NCBI GenBank assembly: GCA_937862805.1
Contig: CALMDO010000185.1
Coordinates: forward strand, 1 to 51,974
Length of the DNA stretch: 51,974 bases
DNA from: an uncultured Bacteroidota bacterium
GTDB taxonomy: Bacteria; Bacteroidota; Bacteroidia; Bacteroidales; FEN-979
Reading direction: 5' to 3'
The notes under the pieces are model-generated. The model saw nothing but the letters and a program-made list of their open reading frames with translations, had not been told where the DNA came from and made no database searches. Of this stretch, positions 8,544 through 16,380 are shown in pieces; the stretch's first letter is position 1; each line of letters begins with the position of its first letter. The position numbers and the translations under genes were made by a program.

Positions 8544-9734
8544 TTAAAGAAGCCGGTCTAATGCTGCAAGGACTTTGTTAATGGCTTTATCTATCTCTTC
8601 CATTGTGATGGTAAGAGGTGGCGCTAAGCGAAAAGTGGCTGGCCGGAACATATACCAATCAATTACAAATCCCTCTTCCAGCGAAAATTGCTGGAAATCA
8701 TTCCTTTTTCCGACTTGAGAGAGATCGATACCCAACGCAAGACCGACCCTGCGTACCGCTGATACAGCAGGATGTCCGGCCAACTTTTCGGAAAAGATCC
8801 GACCTTTCATCTCTGCTTCAGCAATCAGTTCTCCTTCTGTCAAAACCTCAAGCCCTGCCATTGCAGCAGCACAACTCACCGGGTGCCCGCCAAAAGTGGT
8901 GATGTGCCCTAATTCGGGTTTGGATGCCAGTGTATCCATTACGTTTCTGGAAGCAATAAATGCGCCCAGTGGCATTCCGGCGCCCAGCGCTTTGGCAAGT
9001 ACCAAAATATCCGGAACGAAATCATAATGCTCAAAACTGAACAGTTTACCGGTTCTTCCCATTCCCATCTGTACATCATCAAGGATGATCAGTACACCTT
9101 CACGGTCACAGATCTTTTTCAACTCCCGGATGTAGTTTTCCTCTGCCCGGACAATCCCGGCTTCTGCCTGAACCATTTCGATTACAACACAGGCTGTTCG
9201 GGAAGAGATCATCTCCAGGTCACTGCGGTCATTGAAAGTAGCCATTGCCACATCAGGTAACAACGGTCTGAAAGCGTTTTTCAGGGATTCATGGCCTGTG
9301 ATGCTCAGGCTGCCATGCGTACTGCCGTGATAAGCATTACGAAAGGAGATGATCTCTGTACGACCGGTAAAACGTTTTGCTAACTTCAATGCACCTTCCA
9401 TCGCTTCACTCCCCGAGTTGACAAAATAAACTGCTTCCAGGGGGGAAGGCAAAAGGGAAACCAACTTAACGGCCAACTGAACCTGAGGTGCCTGGATGAA
9501 TTCCCCGTAAACATTGAGATGAAGGTATTGATCCAATTGTTTCCTGATCGCATCCAGGACTGCCGGATGGCGGTGGCCGATATTGGAAACCGTGATCCCG
9601 GCCACCAGGTCAATGTACTCTTTCCCGTCACGATCCCAAAGATAAACACCTTCAGCCTTGACAATATCTAATTCCAAGGGGTTGAATGAAGGTAACCCAA
9701 GATACCTGTAAAACTGCTCCCGTTTTGTCATCAT
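8544..9734 (-). CDS. Class III PLP-dependent aminotransferase (acetylornithine/ornithine aminotransferase-like)
   Basis: A protein of 396 residues in the fold I, class III aminotransferase family. Visible motifs are NSGSEAMEGALKLAKRFTG and YHGSTHGSLS, which contact the cofactor, ILDDVQMGMGRTG, which holds the aspartate that pairs with the pyridine nitrogen, and LAKALGAGMPLGA with the Schiff-base lysine. The usual DEVQTG motif reads DDVQMG here, a mild change. Family members act on omega-amino groups such as those of acetylornithine, ornithine or 4-aminobutyrate. No arginine-biosynthesis gene is adjacent, so the substrate is open. An alternative start is the second methionine, 3 bp downstream. 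Confidence 0.88.
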   Translation of the reverse strand: MMTKREQFYRYLGLPSFNPLELDIVKAEGVYLWDRDGKEYIDLVAGITVSNIGHRHPAVLDAIRKQLDQYLHLNVYGEFIQAPQVQLAVKLVSLLPSPLEAVYFVNSGSEAMEGALKLAKRFTGRTEIISFRNAYHGSTHGSLSITGHESLKNAFRPLLPDVAMATFNDRSDLEMISSRTACVVIEMVQAEAGIVRAEENYIRELKKICDREGVLIILDDVQMGMGRTGKLFSFEHYDFVPDILVLAKALGAGMPLGAFIASRNVMDTLASKPELGHITTFGGHPVSCAAAMAGLEVLTEGELIAEAEMKGRIFSEKLAGHPAVSAVRRVGLALGIDLSQVGKRNDFQQFSLEEGFVIDWYMFRPATFRLAPPLTITMEEIDKAINKVLAALDRLL

Positions 9735-9749
9735 TCATGAATTTCGCGG

Positions 9750-9757
9750 CGAAGATA
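9750..9757 (-). promoter_or_regulatory. Probable -7 element (TATCTTCG) for the aminotransferase
   Basis: Read on the minus strand this is TATCTTCG, one base from TAnnTTTG, 15 bp before the ATG at 9734. The same variant occurs upstream of gyrA in this window, which supports it slightly. Confidence 0.4.
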
Positions 9758-9783
9758 GTAAATGGAGTGAAAGTTTTAAATTC

Positions 9784-9791
9784 TATCTTTG
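9784..9791 (+). promoter_or_regulatory. Bacteroidota -7 element (TATCTTTG) for the SDR gene
   Basis: TATCTTTG is a perfect -7 box 23 bp before the ATG at 9815. It fixes the start of the dehydrogenase: the in-frame upstream ATGs lie ahead of this promoter and would not be on the transcript. Confidence 0.6.
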
Positions 9792-9814
9792 CTTCACTTG
9801 ATTTCGCACCCGCT

Positions 9815-10609
9815 ATGAAAAATAAGGTCGTCATTATCACCGGAGCCTCTTCCGGAATCGGAAAAGCCCTGGCCTTGGAGTGTGCCCGCCATGGGGCTAA
9901 ACTGGCGCTGGCTTCAAGATCTGTCATCGCTGATCCGCTCCTCGCATCCCTCGCCCCCGATGCGCTCTTCTGTCAGACCGATGTGACCCGCGAAGTTGAT
10001 TGTAAAGAATTGATCAAAAAAACCATTGACAGGTTTGGCAAAATTGATGTACTCGTCAACAATGCCGGTATTTCTATGCGTGCATTATTCGATGAACTGG
10101 ATCTGGAAGTGATCCGGAAGGTGATGGATACGAACTTCTGGGGAACTGTCTATTGCACCAAATTTGCACTTCCATATTTGCTCGAATCCCAAGGCTCACT
10201 GGTTGGTATATCCTCGGTTGCCGGTTACAAGGGATTGCCCGGCCGAACAGGCTATTCTGCTTCCAAATTTGCCATACAGGGGTTTTTGGATGTGCTCAGA
10301 ATCGAGAACATGAAAAAAGGACTCCATGTCCTCATCGCATGCCCTGGTTTTACAACCTCGAACATCCGCAACGTGGCACTTTCAAAAAACGGCTCTTCCC
10401 AGGGAGAAACACCCCTGGATGAAAGCAAGCTGATGCCTGCAGAAAAAGTTGCAGTCAGTATTGTAAAAGCCATCACCAAAAGAAAAGAGCGAATCATCTT
10501 GACAACCCAGGGCAGGATGACAGTTCTTCTGAACAAATTTTTCCCCCGGTTCATGGATAAAATGGTTTATAATCACATGGCCAAGGAACCCGACTCACCT
10601 TTTAAATAA
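9815..10609 (+). CDS. Short-chain dehydrogenase/reductase (classical SDR)
   Basis: A protein of 264 residues when started at 9815. The frame extends upstream to 9686, but that part lies over the promoter and the divergent gene and has no SDR character. The cofactor loop TGASSGIGKALA is at residues 9-20, NNAG follows near residue 90, the catalytic serine is in VGISSVAG, and the catalytic pair is in GYSASKFA (YxxxK). The closest types are DltE/SDR family enzymes acting on lipids or steroids, with NAD(P)H as cofactor. The substrate is not predictable. The C-terminal part is lysine- and arginine-rich and may touch the membrane. It converges with xerD. Confidence 0.88.
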   Translation: MKNKVVIITGASSGIGKALALECARHGAKLALASRSVIADPLLASLAPDALFCQTDVTREVDCKELIKKTIDRFGKIDVLVNNAGISMRALFDELDLEVIRKVMDTNFWGTVYCTKFALPYLLESQGSLVGISSVAGYKGLPGRTGYSASKFAIQGFLDVLRIENMKKGLHVLIACPGFTTSNIRNVALSKNGSSQGETPLDESKLMPAEKVAVSIVKAITKRKERIILTTQGRMTVLLNKFFPRFMDKMVYNHMAKEPDSPFK

Positions 10610-10634
10610 AGGCAGATAACGCTACCAATCTTTT

Positions 10635-11540
10635 TCACATGTTTCGTGGATGAAAACGAAGCAGTTCGGTCCGGAGGTATTCGCGATCAAGATGGGTGTA
10701 AATTTCAGTAGTCGTAATCGATTCATGCCCCAACATCTCCTGTACCGCTCTCAAATCTGCTCCTCCTTCGACCAGATGGGTTGCAAAGGAGTGACGGAAG
10801 GTATGAGGACTGATCCTTTTATGGATTCCGGCCCTTTGCGCGAGGTCTTTGACAATGTTAAAAATCATTACCCGTGACAAGGCTTTACCGCGCCTGTTGA
10901 GGAAAACAACATCTTCAGCCACTTTGTTAACAGGTAAATGGCTCCGGATGTACTTCAGGTAATAATTGATCTCCTGCATGGCGGTGTTTCCAACAGGAAC
11001 CAAACGCTCTTTATCTCCCTTTCCGGTGACTTTAATAAAACCCTCCACGAAATGAAGGTTTGAGATCTTAAGATTTGTCAATTCGGAAACCCTTAAACCA
11101 CATCCGTAAAGGGTTTCCAGGATGGCTTTGTTGCGTTTGCCATCTTCCCTGCTGAGATCGATCCGTGAAAACATCTGATCAATTTCCTCCACACTCAGCA
11201 CCGTCGGGAGCTTACGGCCTATCGTGGGAGATTCCAACAGCAAAGTCGGATCCATGGCATTCGGATGCTCTATCAAAAGGTACCGGTAAAAAGCCTTAAT
11301 TCCTGAAATGATCCGGGCTTGGGAACCTGCGGTGATGCTCAGTTCATTGATCCACCGCAAAAAATCTTTCAACTGGTCCAGGGTCACCTTGAGCGGCCCG
11401 GGGTTCGGTTCATGACATGCAAAATACTCAGCAAGCTTCTTAACATCGTGAAGATAAGCATTGACTGAGTTCTCCGATAGCGATCTTTCCAGCCTTAGAT
11501 AAGCCGCGAAACCATTGATATAAGATTGCCAGATGCCCAA
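10635..11540 (-). CDS. xerD: Tyrosine recombinase XerD
   Basis: With a TTG start at 11540 the protein has 301 residues, the usual XerD length, beginning GIWQSYINGFAAYLRLERS after the initiator. The frame is open to ATGs at 11621 and 11660, but these lie upstream of the only visible minus-strand promoter-like box and would add an unusual tail. The SAM-like N-terminal DNA-binding domain is followed by the catalytic domain with R in YGCGLRVSEL, K in KVTGKGDKERLVP, HTFRHSFATHL and the tyrosine in TEIYTHL, so all active-site residues are intact. XerD resolves chromosome dimers at dif with XerC. No dif-like site was recognised nearby. Confidence 0.88.
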   Translation of the reverse strand: MGIWQSYINGFAAYLRLERSLSENSVNAYLHDVKKLAEYFACHEPNPGPLKVTLDQLKDFLRWINELSITAGSQARIISGIKAFYRYLLIEHPNAMDPTLLLESPTIGRKLPTVLSVEEIDQMFSRIDLSREDGKRNKAILETLYGCGLRVSELTNLKISNLHFVEGFIKVTGKGDKERLVPVGNTAMQEINYYLKYIRSHLPVNKVAEDVVFLNRRGKALSRVMIFNIVKDLAQRAGIHKRISPHTFRHSFATHLVEGGADLRAVQEMLGHESITTTEIYTHLDREYLRTELLRFHPRNM

Positions 11541-11581
11541 CGTTGAACTGTTTGTCCTGCTGAAATTAAACGAATAGGGGA

Positions 11582-11589
11582 TAAAAGTA
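11582..11589 (-). promoter_or_regulatory. Probable -7 element (TACTTTTA) for xerD
   Basis: Minus-strand TACTTTTA differs from TAnnTTTG only at the last base and lies 41 bp before the proposed TTG start of xerD. It sits just upstream of the plus-strand L33 promoter, making a compact divergent promoter region. Confidence 0.35.
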
Positions 11590-11598
11590 GAAAAAATT

Positions 11599-11629
11599 TT
11601 TGTTTTTTCCGGGATTAGCATTACTTTTG
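11599..11629 (+). promoter_or_regulatory. Consensus Bacteroidota promoter for rpmG (TTTG-N19-TACTTTTG)
   Basis: TTTG at 11599-11602 and TACTTTTG at 11622-11629 are separated by exactly 19 bp. This is a perfect match to the primary sigma (sigma-ABfr) consensus and suits a highly expressed ribosomal protein operon. The L33 start codon at 11654 follows after a leader of about 20 nt. Confidence 0.8.
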
Positions 11630-11653
11630 CAGTCCGAAAAAAGAAGGCGTACA

Positions 11654-11842
11654 ATGGCAAAAAAGAGCAAAGACCAGCGTATTCAGGTGATCCTTGAATG
11701 TACAGAACAAAAAACCAGCGGTGTCCCTGGTATCTCCCGGTACATTACCACTAAAAACAAAAAAAATACACCTGAAAGGATTGAGCTGAAAAAATACAAT
11801 CCCTACCTGAAAAAAGTTACTGTTCACAAGGAAATTAAATAG
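11654..11842 (+). CDS. rpmG: 50S ribosomal protein L33 (bL33)
   Basis: A basic protein of 62 residues beginning [19 protein letters not shown] and containing [24 protein letters not shown], which is diagnostic of L33. Only one cysteine is present and the zinc-binding CxxC pairs are missing, so it is of the zinc-independent (C-minus) type. The start at 11654 is chosen because the upstream extension overlaps the promoter. It is followed after 8 bp by the DUF4295 gene. The usual Bacteroidota partner L28 (rpmB) is not upstream; xerD lies there instead. Confidence 0.95.
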   Translation: MAKKSKDQRIQVILECTEQKTSGVPGISRYITTKNKKNTPERIELKKYNPYLKKVTVHKEIK

Positions 11843-11850
11843 TCAACACC

Positions 11851-12012
11851 ATGGCAAAGAAAGTAGTTGCGTCGTTTAAAGCATCTTCCGGTAAAGATTT
11901 TACCAAAGTGATTCGAATGGTGAAATCACCCAAAACAGGTGCTTATGTGTTCAAGGAAAATATTGTTCCCAATGACATGTTGAAAGACTTTCTTTCACAA
12001 AAAGAAAACTAA
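11851..12012 (+). CDS. DUF4295 small basic protein (probable ribosomal protein bL38)
   Basis: A protein of 53 residues starting MAKKVVASFKASSGKDFTKV. It matches the DUF4295 family, which is restricted to Bacteroidota and sits between L33 and ftsY. From memory, the Flavobacterium johnsoniae ribosome structure assigned a new ribosomal protein, bL38, that I believe is this family; that link should be confirmed. The gene follows rpmG by 8 bp and is followed by a strong terminator hairpin, so rpmG and this gene form a short bicistronic unit. Confidence 0.88.
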   Translation: MAKKVVASFKASSGKDFTKVIRMVKSPKTGAYVFKENIVPNDMLKDFLSQKEN

Positions 12013-12032
12013 TCTCCTGTTCATAAGAACCG

Positions 12033-12065
12033 AAAAGCTTTTTTCTTCGGAAAAAGGCTTTTTTT
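12033..12065 (+). terminator. Rho-independent terminator with UUCG tetraloop
   Basis: The hairpin has an 11-bp stem (12035-12045 with 12050-12060, one G-U pair) closed by a C(UUCG)G tetraloop at 12046-12049 and followed by a T run to 12065. It lies between the DUF4295 gene and ftsY, so it should end or strongly reduce transcription of the ribosomal protein unit. No clear separate promoter for ftsY is visible in the following 18 bp, so ftsY may depend on read-through. Confidence 0.8.
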
Positions 12066-12083
12066 ATATCTAAAAGTCGAACA

Positions 12084-13046
12084 ATGGGACTATTGAATCT
12101 CTTCTCTCGTGAGAAGAAGGAACGGTTGGACCAGGGCCTGGAAAAGACCAAAACATCACTGTTTACCCGTCTCTCGAAAGCTGTCGTCGGGAAATCAACC
12201 GTTGATGATGAAGTTTTGGATAACCTGGAAGAGGTTTTAGTCACCTCCGACGTGGGGGTGGAGACCACCCTGCGGATCATTGACCGTATTCAAAAGCGGG
12301 TGGCAAAGGATAAATATCTTGGAACCAGTGAACTGAATTCTATTCTTAAAGAAGAGATTGCCTTTTTACTCCAGGAAAACAACGTGGGTGACACGGCTGA
12401 TTTTTCTCTCACCGGAAGTCCGAAACCTTACGTAATAATGGTAGTCGGTGTGAACGGGGTCGGTAAAACAACAACCATTGGTAAACTGGCCCATCAGTTT
12501 CGCAAAGCAGGAAAATCTGTTTTGTTAGGTGCTGCCGATACTTTCCGTGCAGCAGCCGTCGACCAACTGACCATCTGGGCCGAAAGGGTAGGAGTTCCCA
12601 TCATCACCCAGGGCATGGGCGCCGACCCTGCTTCCGTGGCATATGACACTGTTAAATCAGCCATTGCCAGGAACTCGGATGTTGTGATCATCGATACTGC
12701 CGGCAGGCTCCATAACAAAATAAACCTGATGAACGAACTTTCCAAAATACGCAAAGTTGTTCAGAAACTCATTCCCGAAGCGCCGCATGAAGTTCTCCTG
12801 ATCCTCGATGCTTCTACCGGACAAAATGCCTTCGAACAGGCCAAACAGTTTACTGCTGCCACCGAAGTCAACGCCCTCGCCCTGACTAAACTCGACGGCA
12901 CCGCTAAAGGCGGCGTTGTGATCGGGATATCTGACCAATTTAAAATTCCGGTCAAATACATTGGTGTAGGAGAGACCATGGAAGACCTCCAACCGTTCAA
13001 CCGCTTCGAATTTGTTGACAGCCTCTTTACCGATTCACACCCTTGA
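12084..13046 (+). CDS. ftsY: Signal recognition particle receptor FtsY
   Basis: A protein of 320 residues made almost only of the NG GTPase domain; the long acidic A domain of enterobacterial FtsY is absent, as in many Bacteroidota. The P-loop is GVNGVGKTTTIGKLA near residues 119-133, followed by DTFRAAAVDQL, the DTAGR switch and TKLDGTAKGG. It docks the ribosome-SRP complex at the inner membrane and hydrolyses GTP together with Ffh. Its stop codon overlaps the TTG start of rimO (TTGA), so the two are translationally coupled. Confidence 0.97.
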   Translation: MGLLNLFSREKKERLDQGLEKTKTSLFTRLSKAVVGKSTVDDEVLDNLEEVLVTSDVGVETTLRIIDRIQKRVAKDKYLGTSELNSILKEEIAFLLQENNVGDTADFSLTGSPKPYVIMVVGVNGVGKTTTIGKLAHQFRKAGKSVLLGAADTFRAAAVDQLTIWAERVGVPIITQGMGADPASVAYDTVKSAIARNSDVVIIDTAGRLHNKINLMNELSKIRKVVQKLIPEAPHEVLLILDASTGQNAFEQAKQFTAATEVNALALTKLDGTAKGGVVIGISDQFKIPVKYIGVGETMEDLQPFNRFEFVDSLFTDSHP

Positions 13047-14353
13047 GAACAAAAAAACGATCGCACCGGATCGGCTTGGTATCACTGGGCTGCGCAAAAA
13101 ACCTGGTCGATTCTGAAAAACTCATGCGGCAACTTGAAGCCGCCAACTATACCCTGATCTTTGATCCTGAAGACCTTTCCCAGATCGACACTGCCATCAT
13201 CAATACCTGCGGATTTATCAACGACGCCAAACAGGAATCCATCGATACCATCCTTCGTTTTGCTGAAGCCCGGAAAGCCGGGAAACTCAGCAATCTTTAT
13301 GTAATGGGTTGTTTGTCTGAACGATATAAAGATCAACTTCAAAAAGAAATTCCTGAAACCGATGCTTTCTTTGGTGTCAATGACCTGGAAAAAATTGTCA
13401 GACACCTGGGTGGTTTTTGGAAAAATGAACTTATCGGAGAACGAAAGCTAACCACGCCTTCTCATTATTCTTACCTCAAAATTGCAGAAGGTTGCGACCG
13501 GAAATGCTCCTTTTGCGCCATTCCAATGATCCGGGGAAAACATATATCCCGACCCATGGAGGAAGTGCTTCTTGAAGCTGAAAAATTAGCCGGACAAGGA
13601 GTGAGAGAACTCAACGTTATTTCACAGGATACTACCTACTACGGACTGGATCTTTATAAGGAACGCCGGTTACCTGCCCTGATGACAAACCTCGCAAAGG
13701 TAGAAGGATTGGAATGGATACGGCTCCATTACACCTATCCCGATGGTTTCCCTGTCGAACTGCTGCAAGTGATCCGCGACCATCCCAACATCTGTAATTA
13801 TGTTGATATTCCACTCCAACATATCAGCGACAGGATTCTCCGGTCAATGCATCGAAACATCTCTTCCGACGCGACGCGAAGACTGGTCCGGACCATCCGC
13901 GAAACCATTCCCGGTGTTACCCTTCGTACAACACTGATCGTAGGCTACCCGGGCGAAACCGAAGCAGAATTCGGGGAATTGAAACGCTTTGTGGAGGAGG
14001 CACGCTTCGATAGACTGGGAGTCTTTACTTATTCCCGTGAAGAAGATACTCCGGCCTTCCGGTTAAAAGACTCTGTTTCTGAAAAAAGTAAGAAACAAAG
14101 AGCTGCAGAACTGATGACAATCCAGGAAAATATTTCTGGTGAACTCAACAGCGAAAAAATCGGGACAGACGTCAGGGTGATTATCGACCGACGGGAAGGA
14201 GATTATTTCATCGCCCGCACCTCGGGCGACTCTCCCGAGGTTGATAATGAAGTACTGATCCCTGCCGGGAATAAACCACTGAAACCCGGAATCTTTGCCA
14301 ATGTGACAATCACCGCCGCCGATGCTTTTGATTTGTTCGCTGAATTAAAATAA
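13043..14353 (+). CDS. rimO: Ribosomal protein S12 methylthiotransferase RimO
   Basis: A protein of 436 residues that adds a methylthio group to an aspartate of ribosomal protein S12. The N-terminal MTTase domain starts SLGCAKNLVDSE with cluster ligands C17, C56 and C90. The radical SAM motif EGCDRKCSFCAIP carries C151, C155 and C158. A C-terminal TRAM domain (about residues 370-436) ends the protein. SLGCAKNLVDSE separates RimO from its paralogue MiaB. The start is TTG at 13043, overlapping the ftsY stop by 4 bp; there is no better start in frame. Confidence 0.96.
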   Translation: MRTKKRSHRIGLVSLGCAKNLVDSEKLMRQLEAANYTLIFDPEDLSQIDTAIINTCGFINDAKQESIDTILRFAEARKAGKLSNLYVMGCLSERYKDQLQKEIPETDAFFGVNDLEKIVRHLGGFWKNELIGERKLTTPSHYSYLKIAEGCDRKCSFCAIPMIRGKHISRPMEEVLLEAEKLAGQGVRELNVISQDTTYYGLDLYKERRLPALMTNLAKVEGLEWIRLHYTYPDGFPVELLQVIRDHPNICNYVDIPLQHISDRILRSMHRNISSDATRRLVRTIRETIPGVTLRTTLIVGYPGETEAEFGELKRFVEEARFDRLGVFTYSREEDTPAFRLKDSVSEKSKKQRAAELMTIQENISGELNSEKIGTDVRVIIDRREGDYFIARTSGDSPEVDNEVLIPAGNKPLKPGIFANVTITAADAFDLFAELK

Positions 14354-14368
14354 ATTTGTAAAAAAAAC

Positions 14369-15148
14369 ATGAAAAGGCTTCTTACACTTCTTTTTCTCCC
14401 TCTCTGGCTTCTTTCGGGTACCATCTCCGCCCAAATAACCAGCATTGCTTCCAAGGCTACAGACACCCTCAACCAAATGGATGCCCAGGGAAATAAAACC
14501 GGTTCATGGGTCGAAACCATTGGAGAGATAACCTTCCGCGGAACCTATGTCAAGAACCTGAAACATGGCAATTGGGTGGGTACTTATCCCAATAAAATCG
14601 TCTCATCCATTGAAGCCTACAACATGGGGAAGAAAGAGGGGGCTACAATTTACATCGATAAAAGAGGCAGGATCACCATGTCCGAAAATTATAAAAACGG
14701 ACTGCGCCACGGGTTCAACATTGTTTACAGTCAGTACAACGACGGTCCGGCCACGGAAACAAACTACGTTAACGGAAAGAAAAACGGCTTTTACCGCCAA
14801 TTTTACGAAAACGGGAAACTCCAGGAAGAATCCTTTTACCTTGATGATAAAAAAGACAGCATCTCAAAGTTCAACAACAAAGATGGTCACCTCGTGGCGG
14901 AGTACCACTACAAAAACGGATTATTCGAAGGCCCCCAAAAAGTATTCTATGCAACCGATACTCTCCAATCCGTGATGAATTACCGGAATAATGAACCCGA
15001 TGGACTTTTCCGTGAGTGTTTTCCCAACGGGAAGACCAAAATTGAAGGGAATTATTCAAAGGGACTGCAGACGGGCACCTGGATGGAGTATGACGAATCG
15101 GGGAAAGTGACAAAAGTCAGTAAATACAAGGACGGGAAACTCAAATGA
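14369..15148 (+). CDS. Exported MORN-variant repeat protein (YwqK-like)
   Basis: A protein of 259 residues with a signal peptide at residues 1-22 (ends in TISAQ). The mature part is built of repeats of about 20-25 residues such as YVNGKKNGFYRQFYENGKLQEE and YKNGLFEGPQKVFY, the MORN-variant pattern (PF07661) of the so-called YwqK antitoxin family. The antitoxin label is not supported here, because there is no toxin gene nearby and the protein is exported. The function is unknown; such repeats make beta-hairpin solenoids that bind proteins or lipids. It follows rimO by 15 bp, and its stop abuts the convergent serine hydrolase gene with no gap. Confidence 0.8.
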   Translation: MKRLLTLLFLPLWLLSGTISAQITSIASKATDTLNQMDAQGNKTGSWVETIGEITFRGTYVKNLKHGNWVGTYPNKIVSSIEAYNMGKKEGATIYIDKRGRITMSENYKNGLRHGFNIVYSQYNDGPATETNYVNGKKNGFYRQFYENGKLQEESFYLDDKKDSISKFNNKDGHLVAEYHYKNGLFEGPQKVFYATDTLQSVMNYRNNEPDGLFRECFPNGKTKIEGNYSKGLQTGTWMEYDESGKVTKVSKYKDGKLK

Positions 15149-16279
15149 TCACAACCTGCCTATCAGATCCCTGAAAAACTGAGGCCAGATTACCCTGTCT
15201 GATTTTTTTCCGGCCCTGTAAATAACAACCCTTTTGGAGGGGGACACATAAAGATATTGTCCCAAGATTCCTTTTGCAAAAAAATCCCCTTCCTGGGTCA
15301 CCCTCCAATGGTAAGTATAAGGATATCCCTGTGAGTCCTTCGAATCATTGCGCAGGGTGAGTGATTCTTTAATCCAGGAAAGGGGAATCACTGTATCCCC
15401 GTTAACCATCCCGTTATCGAGGTAAAGCTGACCAAAACGGGCAAAATCCTCGGATCTTCCATTGATACAGCAAAAGGCTTTGATCTGCCTGTGACGACGA
15501 CTATCGACACTCCAGGTAGCCGGGAAACCAGCCCCCATAGGATCCCAGATTTGCTCCTGTAAATATTCCGATAAAGAAGTACCGGTCGCCCGCTCTAACG
15601 CTATCGCCAATAACTCGGTATTGGCGCTCTGGTAATTGTACCGCACACCAGGCAACTCCTCCATGGTCAGTGACAGGGTATATTTTTTTAAATTCAACCC
15701 ATAATAAAACTTGGCCGTCAAACCGAAGGGATTTCCATAACTCTCTGAAAACCTTATTCCTGATCGCATCTCCAACAAATTAAGCAAGGTGACATGCCGG
15801 AAAAGTGTATCCTTCAATTCGGGGAGGAAATCGGTAATGGGTTGCTCCAACGATCGGAACTTCCCCTCACTAAGAGCAATGCCGACCAGTGCTGAAACAA
15901 ACGATTTGGCTATTGAAAAGGAGGGAAAAACCGATTCCCGGCCGTACTTACCAAAATATTGTTCATAAACCAGGGTGTCATCCCGAATGATCAGAAAAGC
16001 TGCCGTTTGATGATTCTCCAGAAAAACGGAAAGGGATAAACCTTCAGTAAAAGAATAGACCTCATTCCCGATCAATCCCATGTTCTTTGCTTTCGAAAAA
16101 GTGACCGGATGCGAAGAAGCAGCTATGGAGTCGGCCGGAAACTTTTCACTGTCGTTGATATCGGCAAAATTCCAACCGACGTAGCGGGCAACATAACAGG
16201 AATTCAATCCTGTCAGAAAGAAGATAAACAAGAAAAATCGGGTTAAATAGTTGTTCCTTAAAAACATCGAATAAGACAT
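15149..16279 (-). CDS. Serine hydrolase lipoprotein, beta-lactamase/esterase family (class C-like)
   Basis: A protein of 376 residues. The N-terminus has a lipoprotein signal with lipobox LNSC and the acylated cysteine at C28. The catalytic SxxK is S122-I-A-K125 in PSFSIAKSFVSA, and YNYQSANTE at 214-222 is the tyrosine motif. This is the EstB/class C beta-lactamase-like family, whose members are mostly esterases, D-aminopeptidases or penicillin-binding enzymes rather than true beta-lactamases. It probably acts on an ester or D-amino acid bond in the periplasm. An alternative start at 16267 would give a more compact signal peptide. Confidence 0.85.
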   Translation of the reverse strand: MSYSMFLRNNYLTRFFLFIFFLTGLNSCYVARYVGWNFADINDSEKFPADSIAASSHPVTFSKAKNMGLIGNEVYSFTEGLSLSVFLENHQTAAFLIIRDDTLVYEQYFGKYGRESVFPSFSIAKSFVSALVGIALSEGKFRSLEQPITDFLPELKDTLFRHVTLLNLLEMRSGIRFSESYGNPFGLTAKFYYGLNLKKYTLSLTMEELPGVRYNYQSANTELLAIALERATGTSLSEYLQEQIWDPMGAGFPATWSVDSRRHRQIKAFCCINGRSEDFARFGQLYLDNGMVNGDTVIPLSWIKESLTLRNDSKDSQGYPYTYHWRVTQEGDFFAKGILGQYLYVSPSKRVVIYRAGKKSDRVIWPQFFRDLIGRL

Positions 16280-16295
16280 TTATTTTATTCCTGAA

Positions 16296-16303
16296 CAAAA
16301 TTA
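16296..16303 (-). promoter_or_regulatory. Bacteroidota -7 element (TAATTTTG) for the serine hydrolase
   Basis: Minus-strand TAATTTTG is a perfect -7 box 16 bp before the ATG at 16279, giving a short leader. It shares a 101-bp divergent region with the promoter of the T9SS protein. Confidence 0.5.
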
Positions 16304-16336
16304 CACCTTAGTACGCGATACATTTCAATTTCTTTT

Positions 16337-16344
16337 TATCTTTG
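16337..16344 (+). promoter_or_regulatory. Bacteroidota -7 element (TATCTTTG) for the surface-protein/TonB cassette
   Basis: TATCTTTG lies 36 bp before the TTG start at 16381, leaving a predicted leader of only about 30 nt. This is far too short for a cobalamin riboswitch, which needs roughly 150-200 nt. Confidence 0.6.
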
Positions 16345-16380
16345 TATTGTAACAGTGGAGAATTTTAAACCACATTCAGT

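Noticed and set aside
8538-8554. Terminator hairpin GGCTT-AAGCC between the C1B peptidase and aminotransferase genes
   Set aside because: The stem is only 5 bp, it runs into the aminotransferase coding end and has no T run.
9686-9814. Longer N-terminus for the SDR gene
   Set aside because: The extension has no SDR similarity and contains the -7 box at 9784-9791, so it would not be transcribed as coding sequence.
11541-11660. Longer ATG-started XerD
   Set aside because: The extra 40 residues overlap the L33 promoter and start, lie upstream of the likely xerD promoter, and make the protein longer than normal XerD.
14369-15148. YwqK-type antitoxin of a toxin-antitoxin pair
   Set aside because: The protein is exported and no toxin gene is adjacent; the label comes only from the MORN-variant repeats.
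15149-16279. Antibiotic-resistance beta-lactamase
   Set aside because: The SxxK lipoprotein belongs to a broad esterase/peptidase family, and nothing in the sequence shows drug hydrolysis.
16280-16380. Possible cobalamin riboswitch upstream of the B12-like cassette
   Set aside because: The gap is 101 bp, contains divergent promoters, leaves only about 30 nt of leader and has no B12-box-like sequence; a GTGG...CCAC hairpin near the start is too small.
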